DNA of 64,000 nucleotides from the NCBI RefSeq assembly GCF_000368625.1, contig NZ_KB849575.1, positions 365,202 through 429,201 of the forward strand, given 5' to 3'. The position numbers were made by a program, and so were the translations under genes. Source of the DNA: Acinetobacter schindleri CIP 107287 (GTDB taxonomy: Bacteria; Pseudomonadota; Gammaproteobacteria; Pseudomonadales; Moraxellaceae). How positions within the stretch are numbered: position 1 is the first letter of the stretch; each line of letters begins with the position of its first letter. This document shows, piece after piece, positions 55,663 to 64,000 of this stretch. Below the pieces are notes generated by a model, which had not been told where the DNA came from, made no database searches, and worked only from the letters and a program-made list of their open reading frames with translations.

Positions 55663-56892
55663 AATTAAGGCAGTATGGCGTTCTTTCAGCTCGGCTAAGG
55701 CATGGATACGACGTTCAATCAGCATCTCGCCAATATCAGGACCTTGAATATCTGCTGGTAAATCCTGAGCCTTGATGCCACGAACCACTTGCATGGCTTC
55801 CCGCACATATTGCGCTTGTGGATAGGCACGGTCTTCCAGACCTAAACGGCCACGAGAATCACATTCACAGGCTTGCACAAAAGCTTCTACACGTTCCGGG
55901 CGACGTAATACATCCAGACGCTGCAATAGCCGCCATAAAGTACCTGGTTTCAGATTGAGTGCCTGATGACATTTTAAATGTTCTTTACAGACTGCAATTG
56001 CCAGTTGTTTGGTATAAGTTGGTACTTTGAAACGTTCGCACAATTCAGTTACCGGCTGTACACCACGCTCTTCGTGCATGATATGACGTGGCAATTCCTC
56101 GGCAGGTGTTAAGGCTTTACCTAAGTCATGCACCAGAACAGCAAAACGTACATCCAAATCATAGTTCTGGCGACAAGCCTGTTGTAGCGACATCATGGTA
56201 TGAATACCGCAGTCAATTTCCGGATGATATTCCGGACGTTGCGGGACGCCGAACAGGGCATCAATTTCTGGGAACAGTACTTTTAATGCACCACAGCTGC
56301 GTAATACTTCAAAATAAATATCCGCATGTGATTCCATCAGGGCACGGGATGTTTCTTTCCAGACCCGTTCAGGTGTTAGCGTATTTAATTCCCCTGATTC
56401 AGTGAGTTGACGCATCAAATCGAGTGTTTCTGTGGCAACATGGAAGCCCATTGCATGATAACGCGCAGCAAAGCGCGCTACACGTAATACGCGGAGTGGA
56501 TCTTCAATAAAAGCATCAGAAACATGACGTAAAACGCGGTCAGCAAGATCCTGTTGACCATTATAGGGATCATGCACATGACCGGCTTCATCCATGGCCA
56601 TGGCATTGATGGTCAGGTCGCGACGGATCAAGTCCTGTTCAAGCGTGACGCTGGTATCGGTATGGAATTCAAAACCATGATAACCAGTGCCGGATTTACG
56701 TTCGGTACGTGCTAATGCATATTCTTCTTTTGTTTCAGGATGCAAAAATACAGGAAAATCCTTCCCAACCGGCTGATAGCCCAGATTGAGCATTTGATTG
56801 GGGCTTGCGCCCACCACTACATAATCTTTTTCGTGATAGGGGTGTCCGAGCAAATGATCCCGAACTGCACCGCCTACTAAATAAACTTGCAT
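55660..56892 (-). CDS. cca: Multifunctional CCA-adding tRNA nucleotidyltransferase
   Basis: Cca builds and repairs the 3'-CCA of tRNAs without a nucleic-acid template. The 410-residue protein has the class II nucleotidyltransferase start MQVYLVGGAVRDHLLGHPYHEKDYVVVGASP, then ARTERKSG and IRRDLTINAMAMDEAGHVHDPYNGQQDLADRVLRHVSDAFIEDPLRVLRVARFAAR. The C-terminal HD domain reads LVHDLGKALTP, as in E. coli Cca (2',3'-phosphatase/phosphodiesterase). The tRNAs here encode CCA, so its role is probably repair. Its ATG at 56892 comes one base after the T run of a hairpin that also contains its ribosome site. Confidence 0.95.
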   Translation of the reverse strand: MQVYLVGGAVRDHLLGHPYHEKDYVVVGASPNQMLNLGYQPVGKDFPVFLHPETKEEYALARTERKSGTGYHGFEFHTDTSVTLEQDLIRRDLTINAMAMDEAGHVHDPYNGQQDLADRVLRHVSDAFIEDPLRVLRVARFAARYHAMGFHVATETLDLMRQLTESGELNTLTPERVWKETSRALMESHADIYFEVLRSCGALKVLFPEIDALFGVPQRPEYHPEIDCGIHTMMSLQQACRQNYDLDVRFAVLVHDLGKALTPAEELPRHIMHEERGVQPVTELCERFKVPTYTKQLAIAVCKEHLKCHQALNLKPGTLWRLLQRLDVLRRPERVEAFVQACECDSRGRLGLEDRAYPQAQYVREAMQVVRGIKAQDLPADIQGPDIGEMLIERRIHALAELKERHTALI

Positions 56893-56940
56893 GAAAAAAC
56901 CTCTATTCTTAGAAGCATCATGCTACAGAATAGAGGTTTT
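56893..56940 (-). terminator. Terminator of maeB overlapping the cca ribosome site
   Basis: AAAACCTCTATTCT pairs perfectly over 14 bp with AGAATAGAGGTTTT, and on the minus strand it ends in TTTTTT directly before the cca ATG. It lies 36 nt after the maeB stop. The AGAGG in its distal arm (56904-56900) sits 7 nt before the cca ATG and looks like the cca ribosome site, so the hairpin could also tie up cca translation. Confidence 0.82.
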
Positions 56941-56975
56941 CTCAAGTCAAGAAACTCGGCGTTCGCCGCGTTTGC

Positions 56976-59255
56976 TTACAGGGCGTCTTGTTCCGCTTGT
57001 TGGATTTCTGCAACAGTCAAAGCAGTCATATTCACGACACGGCGTGTAGTCGCTGTCGGCGTTAAAATATGAACTGGTTTCGCTGCACCCAGTAAAATCG
57101 GGCCAATGGTCACATTGTTACCAGAAGTTGCTTTTAACAGGTTAAACGAAATGTTAGCTGCATCCAGGTTTGGCATGATCAACAGGTTCGCAGCACCTTT
57201 GAAGCGTGAGTTCGGATAAGCAAACTGGCGGATATTTTCATCCAGTGCCGCATCGCCATGCATTTCACCTTCAACTTCTAGTTCAGGCGCAATCTCAGAC
57301 AGAATGTCGTAGACCTTACGCATTTTCTGTGCACTGGCATCGTTCTGGTCAGAACCGAAGCTAGAGTGAGACAATAGCGCAATACGTGGTGTCATACCGA
57401 AACGACGTACTTCTTCAGCAGCAAGAATGGTCATCTCAGCAAGCTGTTCAGCAGTTGGATTACGGTTGATATAGGTATCTGCAATAAACAGGTTACGCTC
57501 TTCAAGCATCAAGGCATTCAAAGTAAAGAAGGTATTGTGACCGTCTTTTTTACCAATGATATTGCTGACGAAGTCCAAGTGGATGTCGTAGCTTGAGTAC
57601 GTACCACATAACATACCGTCTGCAAGGCCGTGTTTGACAAGCATAGATGCGATAAGTGTTGAGCGACGACGAGCTTCACGTTGTGCGTATTCTGGTGTTA
57701 CCCCTTTACGCTGCATAATGCTGTAGTAGTCATCGGCAAATTTCTCGTAGTCTGGGTTCTTTTCTTGGTCAACGATGGTGATGTTCACCCCGTTTTCTAA
57801 GCGTAAGCCCAATTTTTTGATATTTGCTTCAATTACTGCTGTACGGCCCACCAAAATTGGCTTCGCCATGCCTTCATCCACTGCAATTTGTACAGCACGA
57901 AGTACACGAAGATCTTCACCTTCCGCATATGCAATACGCTTAGGATCTGATTTTGCTTGAGCAAAAATCGGTTTCATCATAAATGCTGAGTTATAAACAA
58001 ACTCAGACAAACGTTGATGATACACAGAGAAGTCTTGAATTGGACGTGTTGCTACGCCAGAATCCATCGCTGCTTTAGCAACTGCTGGTGCAATCTCTAA
58101 AATCAAACGTTGATCCAGTGGGCGAGGAATTAAGTAATCACGACCAAATGATGCTGATTTTTCACCATAAGATGCAGCATCTGCTTCGACATGTGCCATA
58201 CGCGCAATCGCGTGTACACAAGCAATCTTCATTTCTTCGTTAATGGTGGTTGCACCAACGTCAAGTGCGCCACGGAAGATGTATGGGAAGCAAAGTGCGT
58301 TATTCACCTGGTTCGGATAGTCTGAGCGGCCAGTTGCCATGATCACGTCTGAACGTGCTTCATGGGCATGTTCTGGCAAAATTTCCGGATCCGGGTTAGC
58401 CAAGGCAAAGATGATTGGGTCTTTGGCCATTTTCTTGACCATGTCTTGAGTCAGAATGCCTGCAGCAGACAGACCCAGGAACATATCTGCGCCGTCCATT
58501 ACGTCAGCAAGCTGAGTACCTTCGATGTCTTGTACATACGCTTTTTTCGATTCATCTAAGCCTTCACGTTTTGTAGTCAATAAACCACGTGAGTCAGCAA
58601 CGATGATATTCTCTTTTTTAGCACCTAGTGCACAAAGAAGGTTCAAGCAAGACAATGCAGCAGCGCCTGCACCAGATGCTACGATCTTGATTTCTTCAAT
58701 TTTTTTACCATTGATGATTAAAGCATTGAGTAATGCTGAACCTACAATAATTGATGTACCGTGTTGGTCATCGTGGAACACCGGAATGTTCATGCGTTCA
58801 CGAAGTTTCTGTTCGATATAGAAACATTCTGGTGCTTTAATATCTTCGAGGTTAATACCACCAAAAGTCGGTTCTAATGCTGCAACGATGTCGACAATTT
58901 TGTCTGGATCATTTTCTGCGATTTCGATATCGAATACGTCGACGCCAGCAAATTTCTTGAACAGGACGCCTTTACCTTCCATAACCGGTTTAGATGCTAA
59001 AGGACCAATGTTACCCAGGCCAAGAACCGCTGTACCATTACTTACTACCGCAACCAGGTTACCACGTGCTGTATACAGCGCTGCTTTAGATGGGTCTTTT
59101 TCAATTTCCAAACACGGCGCTGCAACACCTGGAGAGTAAGCTAGTGCTAAATCATGTTGGTTAACGAGTTGTTTGCTTGGGGTGACGCTGATTTTGCCGG
59201 GGGTAGGAAATTCGTGGTAGTACAGTGCCTGTTGTTTTAAAGATTGTTCGTCCAT
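56976..59255 (-). CDS. maeB: NADP-dependent malic enzyme, ME-PTA fusion
   Basis: MaeB converts malate to pyruvate and CO2 and makes NADPH. The 759-residue protein is the standard bacterial two-part enzyme. Residues 1-425 hold malic-enzyme signatures ([52 protein letters not shown]). Residues 430-759 hold a phosphotransacetylase-like domain that senses acetyl-CoA in E. coli but is catalytically silent. Together with aceA it suits a cell that lives on acids. It starts 138 nt from the divergent-free end of the next gene and is closed by the hairpin before cca. Confidence 0.95.
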   Translation of the reverse strand: MDEQSLKQQALYYHEFPTPGKISVTPSKQLVNQHDLALAYSPGVAAPCLEIEKDPSKAALYTARGNLVAVVSNGTAVLGLGNIGPLASKPVMEGKGVLFKKFAGVDVFDIEIAENDPDKIVDIVAALEPTFGGINLEDIKAPECFYIEQKLRERMNIPVFHDDQHGTSIIVGSALLNALIINGKKIEEIKIVASGAGAAALSCLNLLCALGAKKENIIVADSRGLLTTKREGLDESKKAYVQDIEGTQLADVMDGADMFLGLSAAGILTQDMVKKMAKDPIIFALANPDPEILPEHAHEARSDVIMATGRSDYPNQVNNALCFPYIFRGALDVGATTINEEMKIACVHAIARMAHVEADAASYGEKSASFGRDYLIPRPLDQRLILEIAPAVAKAAMDSGVATRPIQDFSVYHQRLSEFVYNSAFMMKPIFAQAKSDPKRIAYAEGEDLRVLRAVQIAVDEGMAKPILVGRTAVIEANIKKLGLRLENGVNITIVDQEKNPDYEKFADDYYSIMQRKGVTPEYAQREARRRSTLIASMLVKHGLADGMLCGTYSSYDIHLDFVSNIIGKKDGHNTFFTLNALMLEERNLFIADTYINRNPTAEQLAEMTILAAEEVRRFGMTPRIALLSHSSFGSDQNDASAQKMRKVYDILSEIAPELEVEGEMHGDAALDENIRQFAYPNSRFKGAANLLIMPNLDAANISFNLLKATSGNNVTIGPILLGAAKPVHILTPTATTRRVVNMTALTVAEIQQAEQDAL

Positions 59256-59393
59256 TAGTCTCTCGATGTATCAATAATTACCCAATTGCAGGTAACATAA
59301 CCGCGGAATACAGGAGAATATATCACTAGTTGTGCGCTTAGCCCAGCCAAACACACCCGTTTTTTGAAGAAATAATTGGTCTTAGGTCTGGAT

Positions 59394-62270
59394 TTATACC
59401 TGATAGGTATAAGTCTCAGGTGTCATATTTTGTTCAAGAAATTCGGTCGCTTGCTGTTCAGGAAGCGGCTTGGAAAACAGATAGCCCTGTGCAATATCAC
59501 AACCGAGTTGACGTAGGAAATCTAGCTGCTGCTCTGTCTCAATACCTTCAGCCACTACTTTCATTCCCATGGCTTTGCCCATTGCAACCATTGCACTGAC
59601 AATAGCATCCTGTTTGGCTTCACCAATTTTAGATACAAAACTGCGGTCAATCTTTAAAATATCGATTGGGAACTCTGCCAGATAAGATAGGGACGAATAG
59701 CCCGTACCAAAGTCATCCAGGGAAATGTTGATGTCACGTTCCTTGATCTGATTCAGCACATTCATTACGGTTTCAGAATTTTCTACTAATGAAGATTCGG
59801 TAATTTCCAGTTCCAGATTCGAACCAGAAATGCAGTTCAGTTTGATCGCTTCATCCAGATCATCCAGTAACTGGCCGCGGCGAAGTTGTTGTGCCACAAT
59901 ATTCACTGAAACACAGATATTATGGAAACCCTGGTCATTCCATTTACGGATCTGTTTTGCCGTTTGCTGTATCACCAGTTGACCGATTTCCGAAATCATA
60001 CTGGTCTGTTCTGCCAATGGAATAAACATCCCCGGTGGAATAATGCCTTTCTCCGGATGATTCCAGCGGATTAAGGCTTCAAAACCGTAGATCTTCTGGT
60101 CATTAAGATTGATCTTCGGCTGATAATAGACGATCAGTTCACCATTCTGGATGGCTTTACGCAGATCGCGTTCAATGAAAATTCCTTGTTCCAGCAGGGC
60201 AGTATTTTCACTTGAATAAAAGTGAATGGTATTCCCACCGAGATTCTTAGCTTCACTCAGTGCCTGTTCGGCACAGTTATTGAGATAGTCCAGTTGGCGG
60301 CCATGATCAGGATAAAAAGCTACCCCCATTGAAAGCGTAATTTCATAGTCCTGACCAAAGATATTGAATGGCTGACTAAAGGCTTTCGCAATATGCTCAC
60401 AATGTTCCTGCACGGAAGGACGAATATGCGAGATTTCATACAGAATGGCAAAGTCATCGCCATTCAAATGCGCAACAAACATGGCTTCAGCATTGGTTAA
60501 GCGTAAGCGCTGTGCCACCTGACGTAATAACTCATCACCACCGTTGTTGCTCAGATATTCATTCAGCGGACGGAAACGGTCGATATTGATCCGAATCACC
60601 GCCATCTGCTTGATGGAATCTTTTTGTGTCACCAGGTACTGGTGCAGCTGATAGTTATAATAGAAACGATTTGGTAAGTCGGTCAGGGTGTCATAATTTT
60701 CCAGATAAGACAGACGCTGTTCCTGAAGCTTACGTTCAGTCAGGTCCGACACAATCCCAATATAGTGGGTAATACGGCCTTCATCATCCATAATGGCATT
60801 GATATGCAGCCATAGTGGCATCTCTTTGCCGGACAAGAATTTTTCATTAAGTTCACCATCAAAAGAACCAATCTTCATGACCTGCTTGATGATATTGGCA
60901 TGTACACTGCGCTGCTGAGATTTGGTATTTACCGTAATATCAAACAGGTGCTTGCCCAGAATTTGCTGACGTTCAAAACCAGAAAGTTGCTCGAAAAAAG
61001 GATTAACTTCGATATAGCTCAGCTCTTGATTAAGTATAAAGATACCTTCAGCCGCTTGCTCTAATACGCTGGCTGCAAGTTTTAATCCTTCCTGAGAATT
61101 ACGTTCCTGCTGAATGTCACGGCGAATACCGACCATGCGTACAGGTTTATTGGTTTTTGGATCACGGCTGATGACACGCCCGATATCATGAACCCAGCCC
61201 CATACCCCTTGGGTATTCTGGATGCGGTAGGTGGCTTCATAGCGTTCTACCTGACCGCGTAAATGCTGTTTCATCATATCTTTGAAATGATGAAGATCAT
61301 CCGGATGGATCAGATGATGCAGTTGTGCCTGATGCTGACCAGAACTGCGCTGGATTTTTTCTTGTGTATGTGTAGTCAGGGTAATAGTTCGATCTTTAAT
61401 GTTCCAGTCCCAAGGGCGGATGCCTGCAATTTCATGCGCAAGTTCCAGATTCTGATGCTGGTCCTGTAAGGCAAGATTAATCTGCTCGATATCATAAGTA
61501 CGTTCCCGCACTTTTTGTTCTAGCAGCTGATTATTGAGCTGTAACTGAAGTTCGATATCTTTGGATTTATTTACTTCAGTTTGTAACTGTTTACACAGTT
61601 CATCAGTCCAGGTAACTTGCTGTTCAGCATTTGTCACCAACAGATTATTCTCCGCATATAGACGTGAAGTACGTTGATGAATACGGTAAGTACTATTGGC
61701 ACACAGTAAAATGACAATGACAGAAAAGTTTAGTGCCAGACTGAAAAACGGATTAAGTGAAGAGGATTCCGTGATCTGCAGAAAGAAGAATGGGACCAGG
61801 GACGGCAAGAATATCAGGCAGAAATAACTCAGTTTTTGCGTGAGATAGGTGAGACCAAAAGCTTGAGTCACCATAATCAGCAAGCCAGTCAGGGTCAGTG
61901 CTTCAATCAGTTCAAAAGATGGATTTACACGCGGCAAATGAACATACAGGGTAAAAATCCCGGTTGAAATACAGATACCTACCAGTAGACACTGGATTTG
62001 TAGCCAGCGGTGAGCAGTTTCCAGTTTAAACTCATTCGGTTTAAAGTAGACGGTACTAATCAGCCAGCACATGCAGACCACCATCTCAGTAAGAATAAAC
62101 CAGAGATTCAGGTAATTGTCTGCCGGATGATAATGTAACTGGTAAATACAGAAGATATAAAGACATACCAGCAGGATACTAATTAAAAAGTATCGACTGT
62201 GACGAATCGTATTCACGATTTGTGCACTGTTTAGCTGCTGCTGAATATAATCATCCTGATTATGAATCAT
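59394..62270 (-). CDS. Membrane-anchored PAS-PAS-GGDEF-EAL protein with a degenerate GGDEF motif
   Basis: The 958-residue protein has about seven N-terminal membrane segments (residues about 25-205) and a coiled coil (215-265). Two PAS/PAC segments follow at about 280-390 and 400-510, then a GGDEF domain at about 515-680 and an EAL domain at about 690-945. The GGDEF active-site motif reads NGDDF (HLNGDDFAILYE), so diguanylate cyclase activity is unlikely. The EAL domain is intact: YGFEALIRW, ELEITESSLVE, DDFGTGYSSLSYLAEFPIDILKIDRSFV, VVAEGIETEQQ. A c-di-GMP phosphodiesterase with GTP- or redox-tuned input is the best guess. It is a single gene. Confidence 0.9.
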   Translation of the reverse strand: MIHNQDDYIQQQLNSAQIVNTIRHSRYFLISILLVCLYIFCIYQLHYHPADNYLNLWFILTEMVVCMCWLISTVYFKPNEFKLETAHRWLQIQCLLVGICISTGIFTLYVHLPRVNPSFELIEALTLTGLLIMVTQAFGLTYLTQKLSYFCLIFLPSLVPFFFLQITESSSLNPFFSLALNFSVIVILLCANSTYRIHQRTSRLYAENNLLVTNAEQQVTWTDELCKQLQTEVNKSKDIELQLQLNNQLLEQKVRERTYDIEQINLALQDQHQNLELAHEIAGIRPWDWNIKDRTITLTTHTQEKIQRSSGQHQAQLHHLIHPDDLHHFKDMMKQHLRGQVERYEATYRIQNTQGVWGWVHDIGRVISRDPKTNKPVRMVGIRRDIQQERNSQEGLKLAASVLEQAAEGIFILNQELSYIEVNPFFEQLSGFERQQILGKHLFDITVNTKSQQRSVHANIIKQVMKIGSFDGELNEKFLSGKEMPLWLHINAIMDDEGRITHYIGIVSDLTERKLQEQRLSYLENYDTLTDLPNRFYYNYQLHQYLVTQKDSIKQMAVIRINIDRFRPLNEYLSNNGGDELLRQVAQRLRLTNAEAMFVAHLNGDDFAILYEISHIRPSVQEHCEHIAKAFSQPFNIFGQDYEITLSMGVAFYPDHGRQLDYLNNCAEQALSEAKNLGGNTIHFYSSENTALLEQGIFIERDLRKAIQNGELIVYYQPKINLNDQKIYGFEALIRWNHPEKGIIPPGMFIPLAEQTSMISEIGQLVIQQTAKQIRKWNDQGFHNICVSVNIVAQQLRRGQLLDDLDEAIKLNCISGSNLELEITESSLVENSETVMNVLNQIKERDINISLDDFGTGYSSLSYLAEFPIDILKIDRSFVSKIGEAKQDAIVSAMVAMGKAMGMKVVAEGIETEQQLDFLRQLGCDIAQGYLFSKPLPEQQATEFLEQNMTPETYTYQV

Positions 62271-62465
62271 GATTAAGATGCCTTTAATCTACGTAAGGGT
62301 GGTACTGCATTGTTTTTATTAAGCCCCTTAAATAAGTAACTTTTATCATTTAATAGGTCATTCATTTTTATCTTATTAAGACTAAAGTGCCAATATATAA
62401 AAATCAATCAAAAGCCCCACAAATTTTTACAAATGCGATAAAGTAAAATTGATCATTGAGAGAAA

Positions 62466-63176
62466 TTAAAATTTGTAGTTCAAAATAGATAAAGCTACGA
62501 CAGGCGCAGTTTCGGTACGCAGAACACGTTCACCAATACACCAGTTCACAAATCCCTGAGTATTGGCAGCAGAGATTTCAGCCTCACTGAGTCCACCCTC
62601 TGGGCCAATGAGTAATGCCAAGTCTGGCGTTGCATTGTAAAGAACATCCACTTCATCTTTGTTTGGAGCCAACACGAGCTTGGTTTGAGGAAGTTCACTT
62701 TGCAACCAGTTTTCCAGTGACATCGGAGGGAGAATTTTTGGAACAATATTCAAACCACATTGTTCGCAGGCTGCCGTAGCAATAGCTTGCCAGTGATCGA
62801 GCTTTTTTTGGTCACGATCGTACTTGAGGCGCATTTCGCAGCGCTCAGAGGTTAAAAGCTGAATTTCTGAGACACCAAGTTCAACCGCTTTTTGAATGGC
62901 ATAATCCATACGGTCGCCTTTACTCATGACCTGACCCAATAAAGCTTTGAATTTTGGCATGCGGTTGCTTGGGTTAAAGCTATTGACCTGTACAGTAGCT
63001 GACTTTTTGGCAACTTCTACAAGTTCAACTTCATATTCACCACCTTGCCCATTGAACAGGGTGGCTTTTTCACCGACTTGAGCACGTAATACCTTCACCC
63101 AATGATGAAAAACGGTTTCAGTTAACTCAACCGTGGAATCAACATTTAAGTCTGCTTTAATAAAAAAACGTGGCAT
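62466..63176 (-). CDS. rsmE: 16S rRNA m3U1498 methyltransferase RsmE
   Basis: RsmE methylates N3 of U1498 in 16S rRNA on the 30S subunit. The 236-residue protein has an N-terminal PUA-like domain (FHHWVKVLRAQVGEKATLFNGQGGEYEVELVEV) and a SPOUT knot. In the knot, GQVMSKGDRMDYAIQKAVELGVSEIQLLTSERCEMRLKYD and LLIGPEGGLSEAEI form the SAM site. The C-terminal end GERVLRTETAPVVALSIL is the family signature. The length is right. It sits between the EAL gene and metF on the same strand. Confidence 0.95.
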   Translation of the reverse strand: MPRFFIKADLNVDSTVELTETVFHHWVKVLRAQVGEKATLFNGQGGEYEVELVEVAKKSATVQVNSFNPSNRMPKFKALLGQVMSKGDRMDYAIQKAVELGVSEIQLLTSERCEMRLKYDRDQKKLDHWQAIATAACEQCGLNIVPKILPPMSLENWLQSELPQTKLVLAPNKDEVDVLYNATPDLALLIGPEGGLSEAEISAANTQGFVNWCIGERVLRTETAPVVALSILNYKF

Positions 63177-63282
63177 TTAAGGATTACTCTCAAGTGGAAC
63201 AAAACAAGACGGTATTTTTTTACGCCCCCTCTGTATTTCTCCCAAAGGGATAAATTAAGGAAGGAAAATACCGCCTCAAAAC

Positions 63283-64000
63283 TTATGCAAGACCTAAGTC
63301 TTTTACAAGTTGACGTGTAGGGTCAGTGGTGTTCATGGTGTAGAAGTGCAGGCTTGGTGCACCGCCAGCAATCAGGCGTTCGCAAAGTTTAACGATCACT
63401 TCATGACCAAATGCTTTGATGGATGCAGCATCGTCACCATAAGTTGCCAATTGTTTACGAATCCAGCGTGGAATCTCTGCACCTGTACCATCGGCAAAGC
63501 GGATTAAATTGCTGGCATTGGTAATTGGCATAATGCCCGGTGCAACAGGAATATTCACCCCTTCTTTTTGGATACGTTCTACAAAGTAGAAGTACGCATC
63601 TGGATTAAAGAAGAACTGTGTAAGTGCAGCATTGGCACCAGCACGGGCTTTTTCGCAGAAACGTTTGATATCAGCGTCAAAGTTGTCTGCTTGTGGATGC
63701 ATTTCAGGGTAGGCTGCCACTTCAATATGGAAATGATCACCTGAATGTTCACGGATAAAACGAACCAAATCTTGCGCGTATGGTAATTCACCTAAACCGA
63801 CTTGACCTGATGGTAAATCACCACGCAGTGCCACAATACGGTTGATACCCTGAGATTTATATAAATCCAGTAATTCTGCGATACGTTCTTTGCTATCACC
63901 AATACATGAAAGGTGAGGGGCAACTGGCGTCCCTTTACCATTGAAATCAGCCAATGTGGACAAGGTGCGTTCACGGGTTGAACCACCGGCACCATAAGTC
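63283..64000 (-). CDS. metF: 5,10-methylenetetrahydrofolate reductase MetF (5' end outside the window)
   Basis: MetF reduces 5,10-methylene-THF to 5-methyl-THF with FADH2, feeding methionine synthesis. The visible 3' part (about 239 codons) reads TYGAGGSTRERTLSTLADF at the edge, then GTPVAPHLSCIGDSKERIAELLDLYKSQGINRIVALRGDLPSG. ALTQFFFNPDAYFYFVERI and VPVAPGIMPITN follow. These are the flavin- and folate-binding segments of the TIM-barrel MetF fold. The frame stays open to the end of the window, so the true start lies beyond 64000. rsmE follows 106 nt downstream. Confidence 0.93.
   Translation of the reverse strand, partial: TYGAGGSTRERTLSTLADFNGKGTPVAPHLSCIGDSKERIAELLDLYKSQGINRIVALRGDLPSGQVGLGELPYAQDLVRFIREHSGDHFHIEVAAYPEMHPQADNFDADIKRFCEKARAGANAALTQFFFNPDAYFYFVERIQKEGVNIPVAPGIMPITNASNLIRFADGTGAEIPRWIRKQLATYGDDAASIKAFGHEVIVKLCERLIAGGAPSLHFYTMNTTDPTRQLVKDLGLA

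Overview
The window looks like chromosomal DNA of an Acinetobacter (Moraxellaceae, Gammaproteobacteria), probably not a recently shuffled region. The reasons are the moderately low G+C, the proteins recognisable as Acinetobacter-type (long-form isocitrate lyase, DnaG with a Gln/Ala/Pro-rich linker, DUF4112 and DOMON-like proteins), and core gene order such as TPR-lolB-ispE-tRNA-Gln opposite hemA, bamD opposite rluD, coaD-ferredoxin-rnpB, and carA-carB-greA. I see no insertion sequence, prophage, integrase or CRISPR array.

Layout. 1-10.9 kb is housekeeping: two tRNA-Gln genes at the end of a TPR/lolB/ispE operon, hemA, dnaG, bamD, rluD, pgeF, a flavodoxin-like gene and smpB. 11-12.4 kb holds coaD, a ferredoxin, the RNase P RNA and tRNA-Met. 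12.4-15.7 kb is the only clearly accessory-looking patch: an AT-rich KAP-family P-loop ATPase directly after tRNA-Met, then a catB-like acetyltransferase and a RidA-like gene that are divergent from a TetR regulator with two matching palindromic operators. 15.8-27.8 kb returns to core genes (greA, carB, carA with a leader hairpin, yhbY, rlmE, ftsH, folP) mixed with small genes of unknown role. 27.8-32 kb carries membrane proteins around a tRNA-Leu and a CNNM/CBS protein. 32-35.3 kb is a LysR regulator divergent from the glyoxylate-cycle gene aceA. 35.6-41.8 kb has an RND pump subunit without its usual partners, mgtE, a DUF4112 gene and htpX. 42-47.4 kb has two lytic transglycosylases, ttcA, an SCP2 protein, greB and two identical tRNA-Ser(UGA) genes. 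47.5-52.9 kb is a probable glutarate/glutaryl-CoA catabolic locus (LysR, gcdH, MFS transporter, CoA transferase). 53-64 kb has pdxB-epmA, a decayed GNAT gene, cca, maeB, a large PAS/GGDEF/EAL protein, rsmE and the 3' part of metF.

The genes form coherent groups: envelope assembly (lolB, bamD, two lytic transglycosylases, pgeF), translation and RNA maturation (hemA for glutamyl-tRNA, rluD, rlmE, rsmE, ttcA, cca, epmA, smpB, rnpB, tRNAs), C2/C5 carbon use and anaplerosis (aceA, maeB, glutarate locus), and nucleotide and cofactor synthesis (carAB, coaD, folP, pdxB, metF). The most unusual signals are regulatory: a paired TetR operator, a terminator-like hairpin in the carA leader, a hairpin whose 3' arm carries the cca ribosome binding site, a cluster of DnaA-box-like 9-mers upstream of ttcA, and near-identical tRNA promoters. 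The best candidate for an undescribed system is the lone KAP ATPase beside tRNA-Met, but its function cannot be settled from this sequence. All family calls come from reading motifs in the translated sequence; no database search was run.
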